Source: Eubacteriales bacterium
Lineage (GTDB): Bacteria > Bacillota > Clostridia > Lachnospirales > Lachnospiraceae
Assembly: GCA_030537135.1 (NCBI GenBank)
Contig: JAUNOP010000001.1
Location: 62,001 to 126,000 of the forward strand
Reading direction: 5' to 3'
Length of the DNA stretch: 64,000 nucleotides
Shown here in pieces: positions 1 through 9,165 of the stretch; the stretch's first letter is position 1; the number at the start of each line of letters is the position of its first letter. The notes under the pieces were generated by a model. That model was not told the origin of the DNA. It saw nothing but the letters and a program-made list of their open reading frames with translations, and searched no databases. The position numbers and the translations under genes are program-made.

Positions 1-1
1 G

Positions 2-1618
2 ACCGGACGCATGGATGATCCGGATTTGGTGAATCGGCTATACGCGGCGGGCGTGAGGCAGGCTTCTGTGATTCCGGCAAAGGAATCTCCGTGGATTGCT
101 CTGATAATCGGGTATGTGCTTCCTATCGCGGCTATGGTGCTGCTGGGAAACTGGCTCAGCAAGAGAATGATGAAGTCCATGGGCGGAGGACCGGGAGGCA
201 TGATGTCCTTTGGAAAAAGCAATGCAAAGGTTTATGTAAAATCCTCCACAGGAATCAAATTCTCAGACGTGGCAGGAGAGGACGAGGCAAAAGACCTTCT
301 CACAGAGATTGTAGACTATCTTCATAATCCTGACAAGTACCGGGAAATCGGTGCATCCATGCCAAAGGGAGCGCTTCTGGTAGGCCCTCCAGGAACAGGA
401 AAGACTCTTCTTGCCAAGGCAGTGGCAGGGGAGGCAGAGGTTCCCTTTTTCTCGATTTCAGGTTCTGAGTTTGTGGAAATGTTTGTGGGTATGGGAGCTG
501 CCAAGGTGCGCGACCTTTTTAAGCAGGCCAACGAGAAGGCTCCCTGTATTGTTTTTATTGATGAGATTGATACCATAGGAAAGAAACGTGACGGAGCCAT
601 GCCCGGAGGAAATGATGAGAGAGAGCAGACCTTGAATCAGCTTCTCACAGAGATGGATGGCTTTGACGGCTCAAAGGGAGTGGTAATTCTGGCGGCTACC
701 AACCGTCCGGACTCTCTGGATCCGGCTCTTCTGCGTCCGGGACGGTTTGACAGGAGAATTCCTGTAGAGCTTCCAGATCTTCTGGGAAGAGAGGAAATCC
801 TGAAGGTGCATGCCAAGAAGATTAAGGTTGCAGATAATGTTCGCTTTGACGAGATCGCAAAGGCGGCTTCCGGAGCTTCTGGAGCAGAGCTTGCGAACAT
901 TGTAAACGAGGCTGCCCTGCGTGCGGTTCGGGACGGCAGACGCTTTGCTACGCAGGCGGATTTTGAGGAGAGTATTGAGGTAGTTATTGCAGGCTACCAG
1001 AAGAAGAACAGGGTTCTTTCAAGCAAGGAGAAGCTTATTGTCTCCTACCATGAAATCGGTCATGCGCTTGTAGCTGCCAAGCAGACAGAATCAGCGCCTG
1101 TACACAAGATTACGATTATTCCCCGTACCTCTGGAGCCCTGGGCTATACCATGCAGGTGGATGAGCAGGAGCATTTCCTTATGACAAAGGAGGAGCTGGA
1201 GAACAAGATTGCAACGTTTACCGGAGGTCGGGCTGCTGAGGAGCTGATTTTCCACTCTATTACCACAGGAGCTGCCAATGATATTGAACAGGCGACCAAG
1301 CTTGCAAGAGCTATGATTTCCAGATATGGAATGAGCGATGAATTTGGAATGGTTGCCATGGAGACGGTTTCCAACCAGTATCTCGGAGGCGACGCTTCTC
1401 TGACCTGCTCCTTTGAGACACAGACGCTTCTGGACAAAAAGGTAGTAAACCTCATAAGCCGCCAGTATGACAAGGCATATAAAATCCTTGAGGAAAATAT
1501 AGAAAAGCTCCATGAGCTGGCCAAATATTTATATGACAATGAGACAATTACCGGGGAAGAATTCATGGCAATTCTGAATCGGCCAAAGCTTGAGGCTGCC
1601 GCTTCTTATGGAGCATAG
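2..1618 (+). CDS. ftsH: ATP-dependent zinc metalloprotease FtsH, 5' end outside window
   Basis: Membrane AAA+ protease that unfolds and degrades misfolded membrane proteins and short-lived regulators. The frame is open to the left edge, so the N-terminal membrane segment and extracytoplasmic domain probably lie outside the window; an ATG at 11 is not convincing as a start. Numbering from that ATG: a membrane segment at about 29-46, a Gly/Met-rich linker, Walker A GPPGTGKT at 125-132, Walker B FIDEID at 182-187, the arginine-finger region [10 protein letters not shown] at 240-249, and the M41 zinc motif HEIGH at 347-351. The motif [10 protein letters not shown] should supply the third zinc ligand. 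The C-terminus is intact and is followed by a strong terminator. Family assignment is secure. Whether this is the main FtsH or a second paralogue cannot be told here. Confidence 0.93.
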   Translation, partial: TGRMDDPDLVNRLYAAGVRQASVIPAKESPWIALIIGYVLPIAAMVLLGNWLSKRMMKSMGGGPGGMMSFGKSNAKVYVKSSTGIKFSDVAGEDEAKDLLTEIVDYLHNPDKYREIGASMPKGALLVGPPGTGKTLLAKAVAGEAEVPFFSISGSEFVEMFVGMGAAKVRDLFKQANEKAPCIVFIDEIDTIGKKRDGAMPGGNDEREQTLNQLLTEMDGFDGSKGVVILAATNRPDSLDPALLRPGRFDRRIPVELPDLLGREEILKVHAKKIKVADNVRFDEIAKAASGASGAELANIVNEAALRAVRDGRRFATQADFEESIEVVIAGYQKKNRVLSSKEKLIVSYHEIGHALVAAKQTESAPVHKITIIPRTSGALGYTMQVDEQEHFLMTKEELENKIATFTGGRAAEELIFHSITTGAANDIEQATKLARAMISRYGMSDEFGMVAMETVSNQYLGGDASLTCSFETQTLLDKKVVNLISRQYDKAYKILEENIEKLHELAKYLYDNETITGEEFMAILNRPKLEAAASYGA

Positions 1619-1621
1619 CTT

Positions 1622-1669
1622 CGCAAAAAAAACGACAGAGAAAACATGTTTTTTCTGTCGTTTTTTGCG
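1622..1669. terminator. Bidirectional terminator between ftsH and the thioesterase gene
   Basis: Near-perfect stem: AACGACAGA pairs with TCTGTCGTT, with A-runs on the left and T-runs on the right. It lies between two convergent genes and should stop both. Confidence 0.9.
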
Positions 1670-1699
1670 TACTAAGCCTGGAAAAGGACTTAGCGTGCC

Positions 1700-2122
1700 T
1701 TATTCGTCCTCCATAAAAGCAAGAACCCTCTGATAGAATTCTGGCTTTGCCTTTTTCATAAAAACAGGCCGTCCATTTGGACCTAAGAAGCAGTGTCTGG
1801 AAATTCCGGTAGTACATAAGGCACCGTCCTTATGGTTTCGCACCTCATATGCGAGGGTAAGGCGAATTCCGTTGAATTCTTTGATAACAGCCGAGATATC
1901 CACAGTATCCCCGAAGCGAACCATGGAGCGGTACTGGCACTCTATTTCCAGAACAGGACTGATAATACCCTCCTCTTCAAGCCTCTCATAGGAATACCCC
2001 ATCTGCTCCATCAGAAAGCAGCGGCACTCCTCAAACCAACGGATATAATTGGAGTGGTGGATAATGCCCATGCGGTCGGTTTCATAATACTGGGCCTTAT
2101 GAGAATAAATCACAGGTTTCAT
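1700..2122 (-). CDS. Acyl-CoA thioesterase, YbgC/FadM-like hotdog fold
   Basis: A 140-residue single-domain hotdog protein. The N-terminal motif YYETDRMGIIHHSNYIRWFE (residues 12-31) matches the YbgC/4-hydroxybenzoyl-CoA thioesterase signature, with Asp16 as the expected catalytic acid and the HHSNY turn at 22-26. It should hydrolyse acyl-CoA or acyl-ACP thioesters in the cytoplasm; the physiological substrate cannot be read from sequence. The start is supported by AAAGGAG upstream of the ATG. The gene is alone on its strand and converges on ftsH, sharing the terminator. Confidence 0.85.
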   Translation of the reverse strand: MKPVIYSHKAQYYETDRMGIIHHSNYIRWFEECRCFLMEQMGYSYERLEEEGIISPVLEIECQYRSMVRFGDTVDISAVIKEFNGIRLTLAYEVRNHKDGALCTTGISRHCFLGPNGRPVFMKKAKPEFYQRVLAFMEDE

Positions 2123-2224
2123 AAATGTTTTCTCCTTTCAACGATTGTTGGCAGGGACTTGGGGCTGTCCCTGGAAAGTATTTTGCGAGACGTTTTTTGT
2201 GCCTCTTTGTGATTATAGCACAAC

Positions 2225-2253
2225 TTGCCTTTTTGGTGGGATTGGGTTATACT
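2225..2253 (+). promoter_or_regulatory. Sigma-A promoter for the anti-sigma-like gene and polA
   Basis: TTGCCT (2225-2230), 17-bp spacer, TATACT (2248-2253). The transcript would start near 2260 and carry the inverted repeat at 2269-2348 in its leader. Confidence 0.6.
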
Positions 2254-2268
2254 AAGCATAGATTCTGT

Positions 2269-2348
2269 GTATCAATAGGGGAGTCAGCAAGTCCCCCACT
2301 CACCCCTTATTTCTCTGCGAAATGGAAGTGGGAGACTTGCTTGATACG
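2269..2348 (-). repeat. Composite palindromic repeat, module A, inverted copy
   Basis: An 80-bp element bounded by GTATCAA and TTGATAC. Inside, GCAAGTCCCCCACT and AGTGGGAGACTTGC form a long imperfect hairpin. Read on the minus strand it matches the copy at 13461-13529 almost base for base over the shared part. It lies in the leader of the gene at 2401. Confidence 0.75.
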
Positions 2349-2400
2349 CTAAAATACCGTTTGCCCCAACACTACATGATTCGGGAAGGCAGGGAAACAA

Positions 2401-2757
2401 ATGATTAATTGTCAGGAAGCAGATGGAATGGTCGGAAGGTATGTGAATAATACGCTGACAGCAGAGGAGATGGAATTGTTTTTGGAGCATATCCGGGAAT
2501 GTCCGAGGTGCATGGAGGAACTGGAAACAAGCTTTATTGTCCAGAAAGCGGTCGAGCAGCTGGAGAATGAGGACGATGATTCTACTCTGGATATAAAGCA
2601 GCTTCTGGAGATGGATATCAGAAAAAAAGAAGCAGCCATTAACAGAAGAAAAATCGGCCGTTTGATTGCTGGGATTTTTTTACTGCTTTTGCTTCTGCTG
2701 GTTCTGGTATTTCTGCTTACACTGGGAGCAGAGATTAAAAATATTCTTTTACTATAA
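2401..2757 (+). CDS. Small membrane protein with zinc-finger anti-sigma motif
   Basis: 118 residues. The N-terminus has a zf-HC2 type site, His30-x3-Cys34-x2-Cys37 (HIRECPRC), typical of ZAS-family anti-sigma factors and of membrane-anchored relatives. Residues 87-110 form one very hydrophobic membrane segment, leaving only a short tail outside, so it lacks the large sensor domain of classical RsiW. No sigma-factor gene is adjacent; polA follows after 80 bp. Anti-sigma activity is therefore a family inference, and the partner is unknown. The ribosome binding site (GGAAGGCAGGG) is modest. Confidence 0.7.
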   Translation: MINCQEADGMVGRYVNNTLTAEEMELFLEHIRECPRCMEELETSFIVQKAVEQLENEDDDSTLDIKQLLEMDIRKKEAAINRRKIGRLIAGIFLLLLLLLVLVFLLTLGAEIKNILLL

Positions 2758-2837
2758 GAACAGCAAAAGCAAAACGCTTTATAGACAACAAGGGGAAAAT
2801 AAGGTGAAGAGGAAGAAAATAGGAGAAAATTAGTATC

Positions 2838-5486
2838 ATGAATGAAAAAATTTTACTGATTGACGGTCACAGTATATTAAACAGAGCCTTTTATGGTTTG
2901 CCGGATTTAACGAATTCAGAGGGAAAGCACACGGGAGCTGTGTATGGCTTTCTGACAATCCTTTTTCGGATTCTGGAGGAGGAGAAGCCGGATTATCTGA
3001 CAGTAGTGTTTGATCTCCACGCGCCGACCTTCCGGCATGAGATGTATCCAGACTATAAAGGCACCAGAAAGGGAATGCCAGAGGAACTGAGGGAGCAGGT
3101 GCCTCTGATAAAAGAGGTTCTGTGCGCTATGGGAATCTCTCTGGTCTCTCTTAAGGGCTATGAGGCGGATGATCTTCTGGGAACCCTGGCAAAGCGCAGC
3201 GAGGAGAGAGGACTTTCTGTCACTATTTTGTCCGGAGACAGAGACCTTCTGCAGCTTTGCACAGACCAGGTACTTGTCCGTATTCCAAAGACTGTTCGGG
3301 GGAAAACGGTTATTGAGGATTATCATCCGGCCGAGGTTTTTGAAAAATATGGAATTACTCCGTCCCAGGTAGTAGACTGGAAGGCTTTGATGGGAGATTC
3401 CTCTGACAATATTCCGGGAATTCCGGGCATAGGGGAGAAGACGGCTTCCAAGATTATTGGACAGTTTGGCTCCATTGACAATGCTATGGAGCATCTGGAG
3501 GAGATTAAGCCGAATCGTGCGAGAGAGGCAATGCGCGAGCATTTTGACCTTGCTGTGCTGAGCAGAAATCTGGCGGCCATTGACACAGAAAGCCCTCTGG
3601 AGTACAGCTATGACAATGCGCGTCTTGGCTCTTTGTATACGCCTGAGGCTTACAGGCTCTTTAAGCGTCTGGATTTTAAGAACCTGCTCTCACGCTTTGA
3701 GCGAGGCTCCGCAAAGGAGGAGAGAGAAGAGGACGAAATTTCAGCAAACTTTTTCACCTGCGACAGCTTAGAAGGAGCAAACGCCATTTTTCAGAAGGCA
3801 AAAGAGAAAAAATATGTGGGCGTTCAGGCATGGATAGAAAAAGGATATATTGATAGTGTGGCTGTGGCTTTGGACGAGACAGAGATTTATTATATGCCTA
3901 CACGGATAAATGGGGATCTCACAGGGGACGAGCTGGGAGCAAGGCTTCTTGAGTTGTCGGGTCATGCTGTTTTGTGTTCCATGGATGTGAAGACTATGCT
4001 CAAAGGCATCCCAGTGGACAGTGATAAAAAGGTGTTTGATGTACAGGTAGCTGCCTATCTTTTGAATCCTCTGAAAGCCTCTTATCCGTATGACGCCATA
4101 GCAAAGGAATATCTGGGGCGGCTTTTTCCTTCCAGAGAAGAGCTTGTCGGGAGGAATCCTTCTGATATGGGGTTTGATGAAGAAGAGCTGGGAAAGCTCT
4201 CCTGCTATATGGCGTTTACCGCGCTTTCTTCCAGAGAGCCTCTGGAAAAGGCTCTTGAGGAGCAGGGAATGCTTTCTATATTCAGAGAGATGGAAATGCC
4301 TCTTATATTTACTCTAAATTCCATGGAGATGTATGGAATACGGGTGAAATCTCAGGAACTGAGGGATTATGGAGAAAAGCTGCAGGTGCGCATCAGAGAG
4401 CTGGAGGATTCCATTCATGAGCAGGCGGGTGAGAATTTTAACATTAATTCTCCCAAGCAGCTTGGAGTCATCCTCTTTGAAAAAATGGGGCTTCCAGGAG
4501 GAAAGAAAACCAAGACAGGCTACTCCACAGCAGCGGATATTCTGGAAAAGCTGTCTTCTGAATATCCGATTGTGAGAGATATCCTGGAATACAGACAGCT
4601 TACAAAGCTCAAATCCACTTATGTGGACGGATTGGTTCTGATGATTGCAAGGGACGGGCGGATTCATTCCACTTTTCATCAGACCATTACAGCAACAGGA
4701 AGAATCAGCAGCACAGACCCGAATCTGCAGAATATTCCGGTGCGCACAGAGCTTGGACGCCTTCTTCGCAAGGTATTTATCCCTGCCGAGGGTTATGTGT
4801 TCCTGGACGCCGATTATTCTCAGATTGAGCTTCGCGTACTGGCTCATATGTCAGAGGATGAGAAGCTGATTGGGGCTTACAAAGAAGCACAGGATATCCA
4901 CAGGCTGACAGCTTCACAGGTTTTCCATGTTCCCTTTGAGGAGGTTACTTCTCTTCAAAGACGCAATGCAAAGGCTGTGAATTTTGGAATTGTGTATGGA
5001 ATCAGTTCCTTTGGGCTTTCGCAGGATTTGAGTATTACCAGGAAGGAAGCCCAGGACTATATTCAGAAATACTTTGAAACCTACCCAAAGATAAAGGCCT
5101 TTCTTGAAAGCCTGGTGGCTGAAGGAAAAGAAAAGGGTTATGTGAGTACTATATTTGGGAGAAGACGCCCCATTCCGGAGCTGTCCTCCAGCAATTTTAT
5201 GCAGCGGTCTTTTGGGGAGAGGGTTGCTATGAATTCACCAATACAGGGAACTGCTGCTGATATTATCAAGATTGCCATGAATCGCGTTTACGCGCGCCTG
5301 AAGGAAAAAAATCTAAAATCCAGATTGATTCTTCAGGTTCACGATGAACTCCTGATTGAAACTGCAAAGGATGAAATAGAAGAGGTAGGAAAAATTCTTA
5401 CAGAGGAAATGCGCTCTGCTGCAGAGCTGTCTGTTGCTCTGGAGGTGGATATGCATGCAGGTGAAACCTGGTATGAGGCAAAATAA
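2838..5486 (+). CDS. polA: DNA polymerase I
   Basis: 882 residues, full length. Fills gaps and removes RNA primers during replication and repair. The N-terminal 290 residues are the 5'-3' exonuclease/flap domain (starting LLIDGHSILNRAF, with SGDRDLLQL and GIPGIGEKTA). The middle domain (about 310-490) is related to a 3'-5' exonuclease but shows no FDTET-like Asp/Glu pair, so proofreading is probably absent. The C-terminal polymerase carries motif A DYSQIELR, motif B RRNAKAVNFGIVYG and motif C QVHDELLIE. An AGGAGA sequence precedes the ATG. coaE follows after 38 bp on the same strand, so the two are probably co-transcribed. Confidence 0.97.
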   Translation: MNEKILLIDGHSILNRAFYGLPDLTNSEGKHTGAVYGFLTILFRILEEEKPDYLTVVFDLHAPTFRHEMYPDYKGTRKGMPEELREQVPLIKEVLCAMGISLVSLKGYEADDLLGTLAKRSEERGLSVTILSGDRDLLQLCTDQVLVRIPKTVRGKTVIEDYHPAEVFEKYGITPSQVVDWKALMGDSSDNIPGIPGIGEKTASKIIGQFGSIDNAMEHLEEIKPNRAREAMREHFDLAVLSRNLAAIDTESPLEYSYDNARLGSLYTPEAYRLFKRLDFKNLLSRFERGSAKEEREEDEISANFFTCDSLEGANAIFQKAKEKKYVGVQAWIEKGYIDSVAVALDETEIYYMPTRINGDLTGDELGARLLELSGHAVLCSMDVKTMLKGIPVDSDKKVFDVQVAAYLLNPLKASYPYDAIAKEYLGRLFPSREELVGRNPSDMGFDEEELGKLSCYMAFTALSSREPLEKALEEQGMLSIFREMEMPLIFTLNSMEMYGIRVKSQELRDYGEKLQVRIRELEDSIHEQAGENFNINSPKQLGVILFEKMGLPGGKKTKTGYSTAADILEKLSSEYPIVRDILEYRQLTKLKSTYVDGLVLMIARDGRIHSTFHQTITATGRISSTDPNLQNIPVRTELGRLLRKVFIPAEGYVFLDADYSQIELRVLAHMSEDEKLIGAYKEAQDIHRLTASQVFHVPFEEVTSLQRRNAKAVNFGIVYGISSFGLSQDLSITRKEAQDYIQKYFETYPKIKAFLESLVAEGKEKGYVSTIFGRRRPIPELSSSNFMQRSFGERVAMNSPIQGTAADIIKIAMNRVYARLKEKNLKSRLILQVHDELLIETAKDEIEEVGKILTEEMRSAAELSVALEVDMHAGETWYEAK

Positions 5487-5524
5487 ATTATCAAGAGTAT
5501 GACAAATTCTTCTCGGAGGCAAAG

Positions 5525-6115
5525 ATGAAGGTTATTGGAATTACAGGAGGAGTAGGTGCAGGGAAAAGCACAGTACTCCGATACATAAGGGAGCAGTTTA
5601 AGGCAAGGGTACTGCAGCTTGACGAGGCAGGACATAAGGTGATAGAACCTGGAGAGGACTGCTATTGTGAAATTCTGGAGCAATTCGGAGAGGAAGTTTT
5701 GCTTCCAGAGGGAAGAATTGACAGACAGGCTTTGGGAGAAATCGTCTTCAGAAATCAGAAAAAGCTCGAGATTTTGAACAGTCTGGTGCATCCAGCCGTG
5801 AAAAAATATGTCACAAAGGCGATAAGTCAGGCAGAACAGGATCGCTGCCCCTTGCTTATTTTGGAATCTGCTATTCTTTTTGATACAGATTATGATGCAA
5901 TTTGCGATGAAGTATGGTATATTTATGCAGATGAGCCTGTGCGCATAGAAAGAATTCGAAAGGAAAGAGGATATTCTGAAGAACGAATAAGGGGAATCCT
6001 TGCAAATCAGGCTACAGAGGAATTTTTCAGAAGCAGGTGCAGCTATACAGTGGAGAATAACGGAGACTGGGAAGAGACCTGCAGACAGATTGACGAAAGG
6101 ATAAAGCAGCTATGA
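5525..6115 (+). CDS. coaE: Dephospho-CoA kinase
   Basis: Last step of coenzyme A synthesis: phosphorylates the 3'-hydroxyl of dephospho-CoA with ATP. 196 residues, normal length. P-loop GGVGAGKS at 8-15, LDEAGH as the substrate-binding segment, and the lid region RKERGYSEERIRG. CGGAGG precedes the ATG. It follows polA, an arrangement common in Firmicutes, and its stop overlaps the next start (ATGA), so translation is probably coupled. Confidence 0.95.
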   Translation: MKVIGITGGVGAGKSTVLRYIREQFKARVLQLDEAGHKVIEPGEDCYCEILEQFGEEVLLPEGRIDRQALGEIVFRNQKKLEILNSLVHPAVKKYVTKAISQAEQDRCPLLILESAILFDTDYDAICDEVWYIYADEPVRIERIRKERGYSEERIRGILANQATEEFFRSRCSYTVENNGDWEETCRQIDERIKQL

Positions 6116-6909
6116 GACTTTGCAGCATTGCCAGCGGAAGCAGCGGAAACTGTATCTATGCAGGCTCTGATGACTGCCATATTTTGGTGGATGTGGGAAT
6201 CAGCAGAAAGAAAATTGAGGAAGGTCTTCGGACAGCAGATTTGACAGGAAGGGATGTGGATGGTATTCTCATTACGCACGAGCATTCGGATCATATGAAA
6301 GGACTGGGAGTATTCTTAAGAAAGTATCCGGTTCCAGTATATGGAACCTTTGGCACCTTGCATGCTATTTCTGAAATGTCTTGTGTAGGGAAAATCCCAG
6401 AGGGATTGTTTCATGAAATTCATGAGGAGGAATCCTTTTATATCAAGGACATTAAGGTACTGCCCTTTGCCATTTCTCATGATGCAGCTCAGCCTGTGGG
6501 CTATAGACTGGAATGCAGGGAAAAATCAGTAGGGATTGCCACAGACCTGGGAAAATATGATGATGCCATTGTGGAACATCTGCAAAATCTGGATGCTGTT
6601 CTTGTTGAGGCCAATCATGATATCCGTATGCTTGAGGTGGGAAGCTATCCCTATTATTTAAAGCAGAGAATTCTGGGGGACAGGGGACACCTTTCCAATG
6701 AAAACTGCGGAAGACTTCTGTGCCGACTGCTTCATGACCAGATGAAGGCAATCTTTCTGGGACACCTGAGCAAGGAGAATAATTATGAGCAGCTTGCTTA
6801 TGAGACGGTTTGTTCAGAGGTGACTCTGGGAGACAATCCTTATCAATCAAAGGATTTTAAAATACAGGTAGCCCACAGAGACTGCCCGTCAGAATTGATT
6901 ACCGTGTAG
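6112..6909 (+). CDS. MBL-fold metallohydrolase, WalJ/YycJ-like
   Basis: 265 residues of metallo-beta-lactamase fold. It opens with LCSIASGSSGNC, typical of the YycJ/WalJ group, followed by the metal motif HEHSDH at 56-61 and later Asp/His ligands in ATDLGKYD, EANHD and LGHLSKENN. Relatives are thought to act as DNA exonucleases or in cell-wall signalling; the substrate cannot be assigned here. The start overlaps the coaE stop by four bases. It is not next to a walRK two-component system in this window, unlike in Bacilli. Confidence 0.82.
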   Translation: MRLCSIASGSSGNCIYAGSDDCHILVDVGISRKKIEEGLRTADLTGRDVDGILITHEHSDHMKGLGVFLRKYPVPVYGTFGTLHAISEMSCVGKIPEGLFHEIHEEESFYIKDIKVLPFAISHDAAQPVGYRLECREKSVGIATDLGKYDDAIVEHLQNLDAVLVEANHDIRMLEVGSYPYYLKQRILGDRGHLSNENCGRLLCRLLHDQMKAIFLGHLSKENNYEQLAYETVCSEVTLGDNPYQSKDFKIQVAHRDCPSELITV

Positions 6910-6921
6910 GAGGAAAAAAAG

Positions 6922-7194
6922 ATGAAGAAAACCATCATTACTGTGGTAGGAAACGATACTGTAGGAATCATTGCAAGGGTGTGTACTTATCTGGCAGAGA
7001 ACCAGGTAAATATTGAGGATATTTCTCAAACCATCATTCAAGGCTATTTTAATATGATGATGGTCACAGACACCAGCAAATCTTCCAAGGATGTGGGAAC
7101 TCTGTCTCAGGAGCTGAAGGTTCTCGGCGATGAAATCGGAGTTGTTATCCGCTGCCAGCATGAAGATATTTTCAATAAGATGCATCGTATCTAA
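6922..7194 (+). CDS. ACT domain protein, UPF0237 family
   Basis: 90 residues forming a single ACT domain ([19 protein letters not shown] at the N-terminus). ACT domains bind amino acids or other small ligands and usually act as regulators. The stop is 34 bp before the UPF0210 gene; the two families are recurrent neighbours, which suggests this small protein regulates its partner. A strong AGGAGG precedes the ATG. No ligand is established. Confidence 0.85.
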   Translation: MKKTIITVVGNDTVGIIARVCTYLAENQVNIEDISQTIIQGYFNMMMVTDTSKSSKDVGTLSQELKVLGDEIGVVIRCQHEDIFNKMHRI

Positions 7195-7228
7195 ACAGAT
7201 ATTCTATAGTCAGGAGAAGGCAAAGAGT

Positions 7229-8593
7229 ATGATAAATATTTTTGAGGTAAACGAGACAAATAAAATGATTGAGCAGGAAAATCTGGATGTGCGTACCATC
7301 ACAATGGGAATCAGCCTTCTGGACTGCATCGATTCTGACCTGGAAAAGCTGTGCAGTAATATTTACACAAAAATCACAGAAAAGGCAAAGAACCTGGTAA
7401 GTACAGGAAGCGCGATTGAGATGGAGTATGGAATTCCGATTGTAAATAAGAGAATTTCTGTCACTCCGATTGCTCTGATTGGAGGAGCTGCCTGCAAGAC
7501 GTCAGAGGATTTTGTTAAAATCGCAAAAACCCTGGACAGGGCTGCCAAGGAGGTTGGAGTAAACTTTCTCGGAGGATATTCTGCTCTGGTGAGCAAGGGA
7601 ATGACCCCGGCAGACGAGCTTCTCATCCGTTCGATTCCAAAGGCTCTGGCAGCGACAGAGCGAGTGTGCAGCTCTGTGAATGTGGGTTCCACAAAAACAG
7701 GAATCGACATGGATGCTGTGAAGCTTATGGGGGAGATGGTCCTGGAGACAGCAAAGGAGACAAAGGAGCAGGATTCTCTGGGCTGTGCAAAGCTTGTGGT
7801 GTTCTGCAATGCACCGGACGACAACCCGTTCATGGCAGGCGCTTTTCATGGAGTCACAGAGGGAGACTGCATTATCAATGTGGGAGTCAGCGGCCCCGGA
7901 GTTGTGAAGACAGCCCTGGAGAAGGTTCGCGGCAAGGATTTTGAGACTCTGTGTGAGATGATTAAAAGGACAGCCTTTAAGGTGACACGTGTGGGACAGC
8001 TTGTGGCCCGTGAGGCATCTAAGAGGCTGAATGTCCCGTTTGGAATCATTGACCTTTCTCTGGCGCCTACGCCGGCAGTGGGAGACAGTGTGGCAGAAAT
8101 TCTTGAGGAGATCGGTCTTGAGAGAGTCGGCGCCCCCGGAACAACAGCTGCTCTTGCGCTCTTGAACGACCAGGTGAAAAAGGGCGGTGTTATGGCCTCC
8201 ACAGCAGTGGGCGGCTTAAGCGGCGCTTTTATTCCTGTGAGCGAGGATCAGGGAATGATTGATGCGGTAAATGCGGGCGCGCTCTCCATTGAGAAGCTGG
8301 AGGCCATGACCTGTGTCTGCTCGGTAGGTCTTGACATGATTGCCATTCCAGGAGATACCAGCGCTGCCACAATCGCCGGTATCATTGCAGACGAGGCAGC
8401 CATTGGAATGGTAAATCAGAAGACTACAGCTGTGAGAGTGATACCTGTTATTGGAAAGAATGTCGGTGAAACAGTGGAGTTTGGCGGACTTCTGGGCTAT
8501 GCGCCGATTATGCCTGTAAATAGCTTTTCCTGTCAGTCCTTTGTGGACAGAGGAGGAAGAATTCCAGCGCCAATTCACAGCTTTAAGAACTAA
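7229..8593 (+). CDS. UPF0210 (DUF711, PFL-like) family protein
   Basis: 454 residues, the usual length for UPF0210. I chose the ATG at 7229 because CAGGAGAAGG lies just upstream and the product then begins [15 protein letters not shown]; an earlier in-frame ATG at 7130 lies inside the ACT gene. The family has a fold related to pyruvate formate-lyase but no demonstrated reaction that I can name. Conserved-looking features are [25 protein letters not shown] and the C-terminal [10 protein letters not shown]. It is probably co-expressed with the ACT gene. Confidence 0.88.
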   Translation: MINIFEVNETNKMIEQENLDVRTITMGISLLDCIDSDLEKLCSNIYTKITEKAKNLVSTGSAIEMEYGIPIVNKRISVTPIALIGGAACKTSEDFVKIAKTLDRAAKEVGVNFLGGYSALVSKGMTPADELLIRSIPKALAATERVCSSVNVGSTKTGIDMDAVKLMGEMVLETAKETKEQDSLGCAKLVVFCNAPDDNPFMAGAFHGVTEGDCIINVGVSGPGVVKTALEKVRGKDFETLCEMIKRTAFKVTRVGQLVAREASKRLNVPFGIIDLSLAPTPAVGDSVAEILEEIGLERVGAPGTTAALALLNDQVKKGGVMASTAVGGLSGAFIPVSEDQGMIDAVNAGALSIEKLEAMTCVCSVGLDMIAIPGDTSAATIAGIIADEAAIGMVNQKTTAVRVIPVIGKNVGETVEFGGLLGYAPIMPVNSFSCQSFVDRGGRIPAPIHSFKN

Positions 8594-8645
8594 GCAGGCC
8601 TTGCGCAGAAAACAAAAATCGTGTGCATCCCCTCAGAGGATACAG

Positions 8646-8673
8646 TGAACAGTAAATATATTTGCTGTTTACC
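8646..8673. repeat. AT-rich inverted repeat with GTGAACAG/CTGTTTAC arms
   Basis: GTGAACAG and CTGTTTAC flank a palindromic AAATATATTT core. The arms resemble the ends of the GTTACTGTT repeat family found elsewhere in the window. It lies 50 bp beyond the UPF0210 stop and just before the T-box promoter. Confidence 0.5.
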
Positions 8674-8684
8674 GAAAAAAAATA

Positions 8685-8713
8685 TTGACAAAAGCACTTC
8701 ACTGAGCTAAAAT
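8685..8713 (+). promoter_or_regulatory. Sigma-A promoter for the T-box transcript
   Basis: Consensus TTGACA (8685-8690), 17-bp spacer, TAAAAT (8708-8713). Transcription should start near 8720, just before the T-box stem I. Confidence 0.88.
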
Positions 8714-8724
8714 GACAACAGTAA

Positions 8725-9028
8725 ACCAGTGAGGAAGAGAAGTAAGCATTCGCGCAAAGCCACAGAGAGCGGGGAGAGGTGGAAGCCCGTGCCGAGCAGT
8801 CTGCTGAATGGACTTCTGAGGGCAGCCTGAAATCAGTCAGAGAGGCTTTGACAGGAGAGTAGGCGTTGTCGGGAACCGAACCCGTTATCAATCAGGAATG
8901 TATACTTATTGGAATAACAATATGCTTGTACATGAGAAAGTGGACGCTTCGTCAATTTGAGTGGTACCGCGATAATAAGATTTGCAGCTTATTACCGTCT
9001 CAAACAATGTGTTTGGGGCGGTTTTTTT
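8725..9028 (+). promoter_or_regulatory. T-box riboswitch, probably tryptophan specific
   Basis: A leader that binds uncharged tRNA and prevents termination when the amino acid is scarce. The invariant T-box sequence TGGTACCGCG is at 8962-8971. The terminator CCGTCTCAAAC / GTTTGGGGCGG followed by seven T is at 8995-9028. Stem I begins around GAGGAAGAGAAGTAAGC. On its 3' side the sequence GAATGGA places TGG (Trp codon) at 8809-8811 in the expected specifier position followed by A. The specifier assignment is by eye and fits the downstream importer. Confidence 0.9.
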
Positions 9029-9165
9029 GTGCGATAGGCCCGGAAAAGGGCTGCCGTGCTGCCACAAGAAACGGGCATCTTTTTTCCATGACAGCAGAAA
9101 GCCCCTGCCTGCCAGGTGCAGACAGGCAGCGCAAAAAGTCTATGGATGAAAAGGAGATTAAAGCA

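Noticed and set aside
8866-9165. N-terminal extension of the TrpX reading frame into the leader
   Set aside because: The stretch lies over the T-box and its terminator, has no ribosome binding site, and would put 100 residues before the signal peptide.
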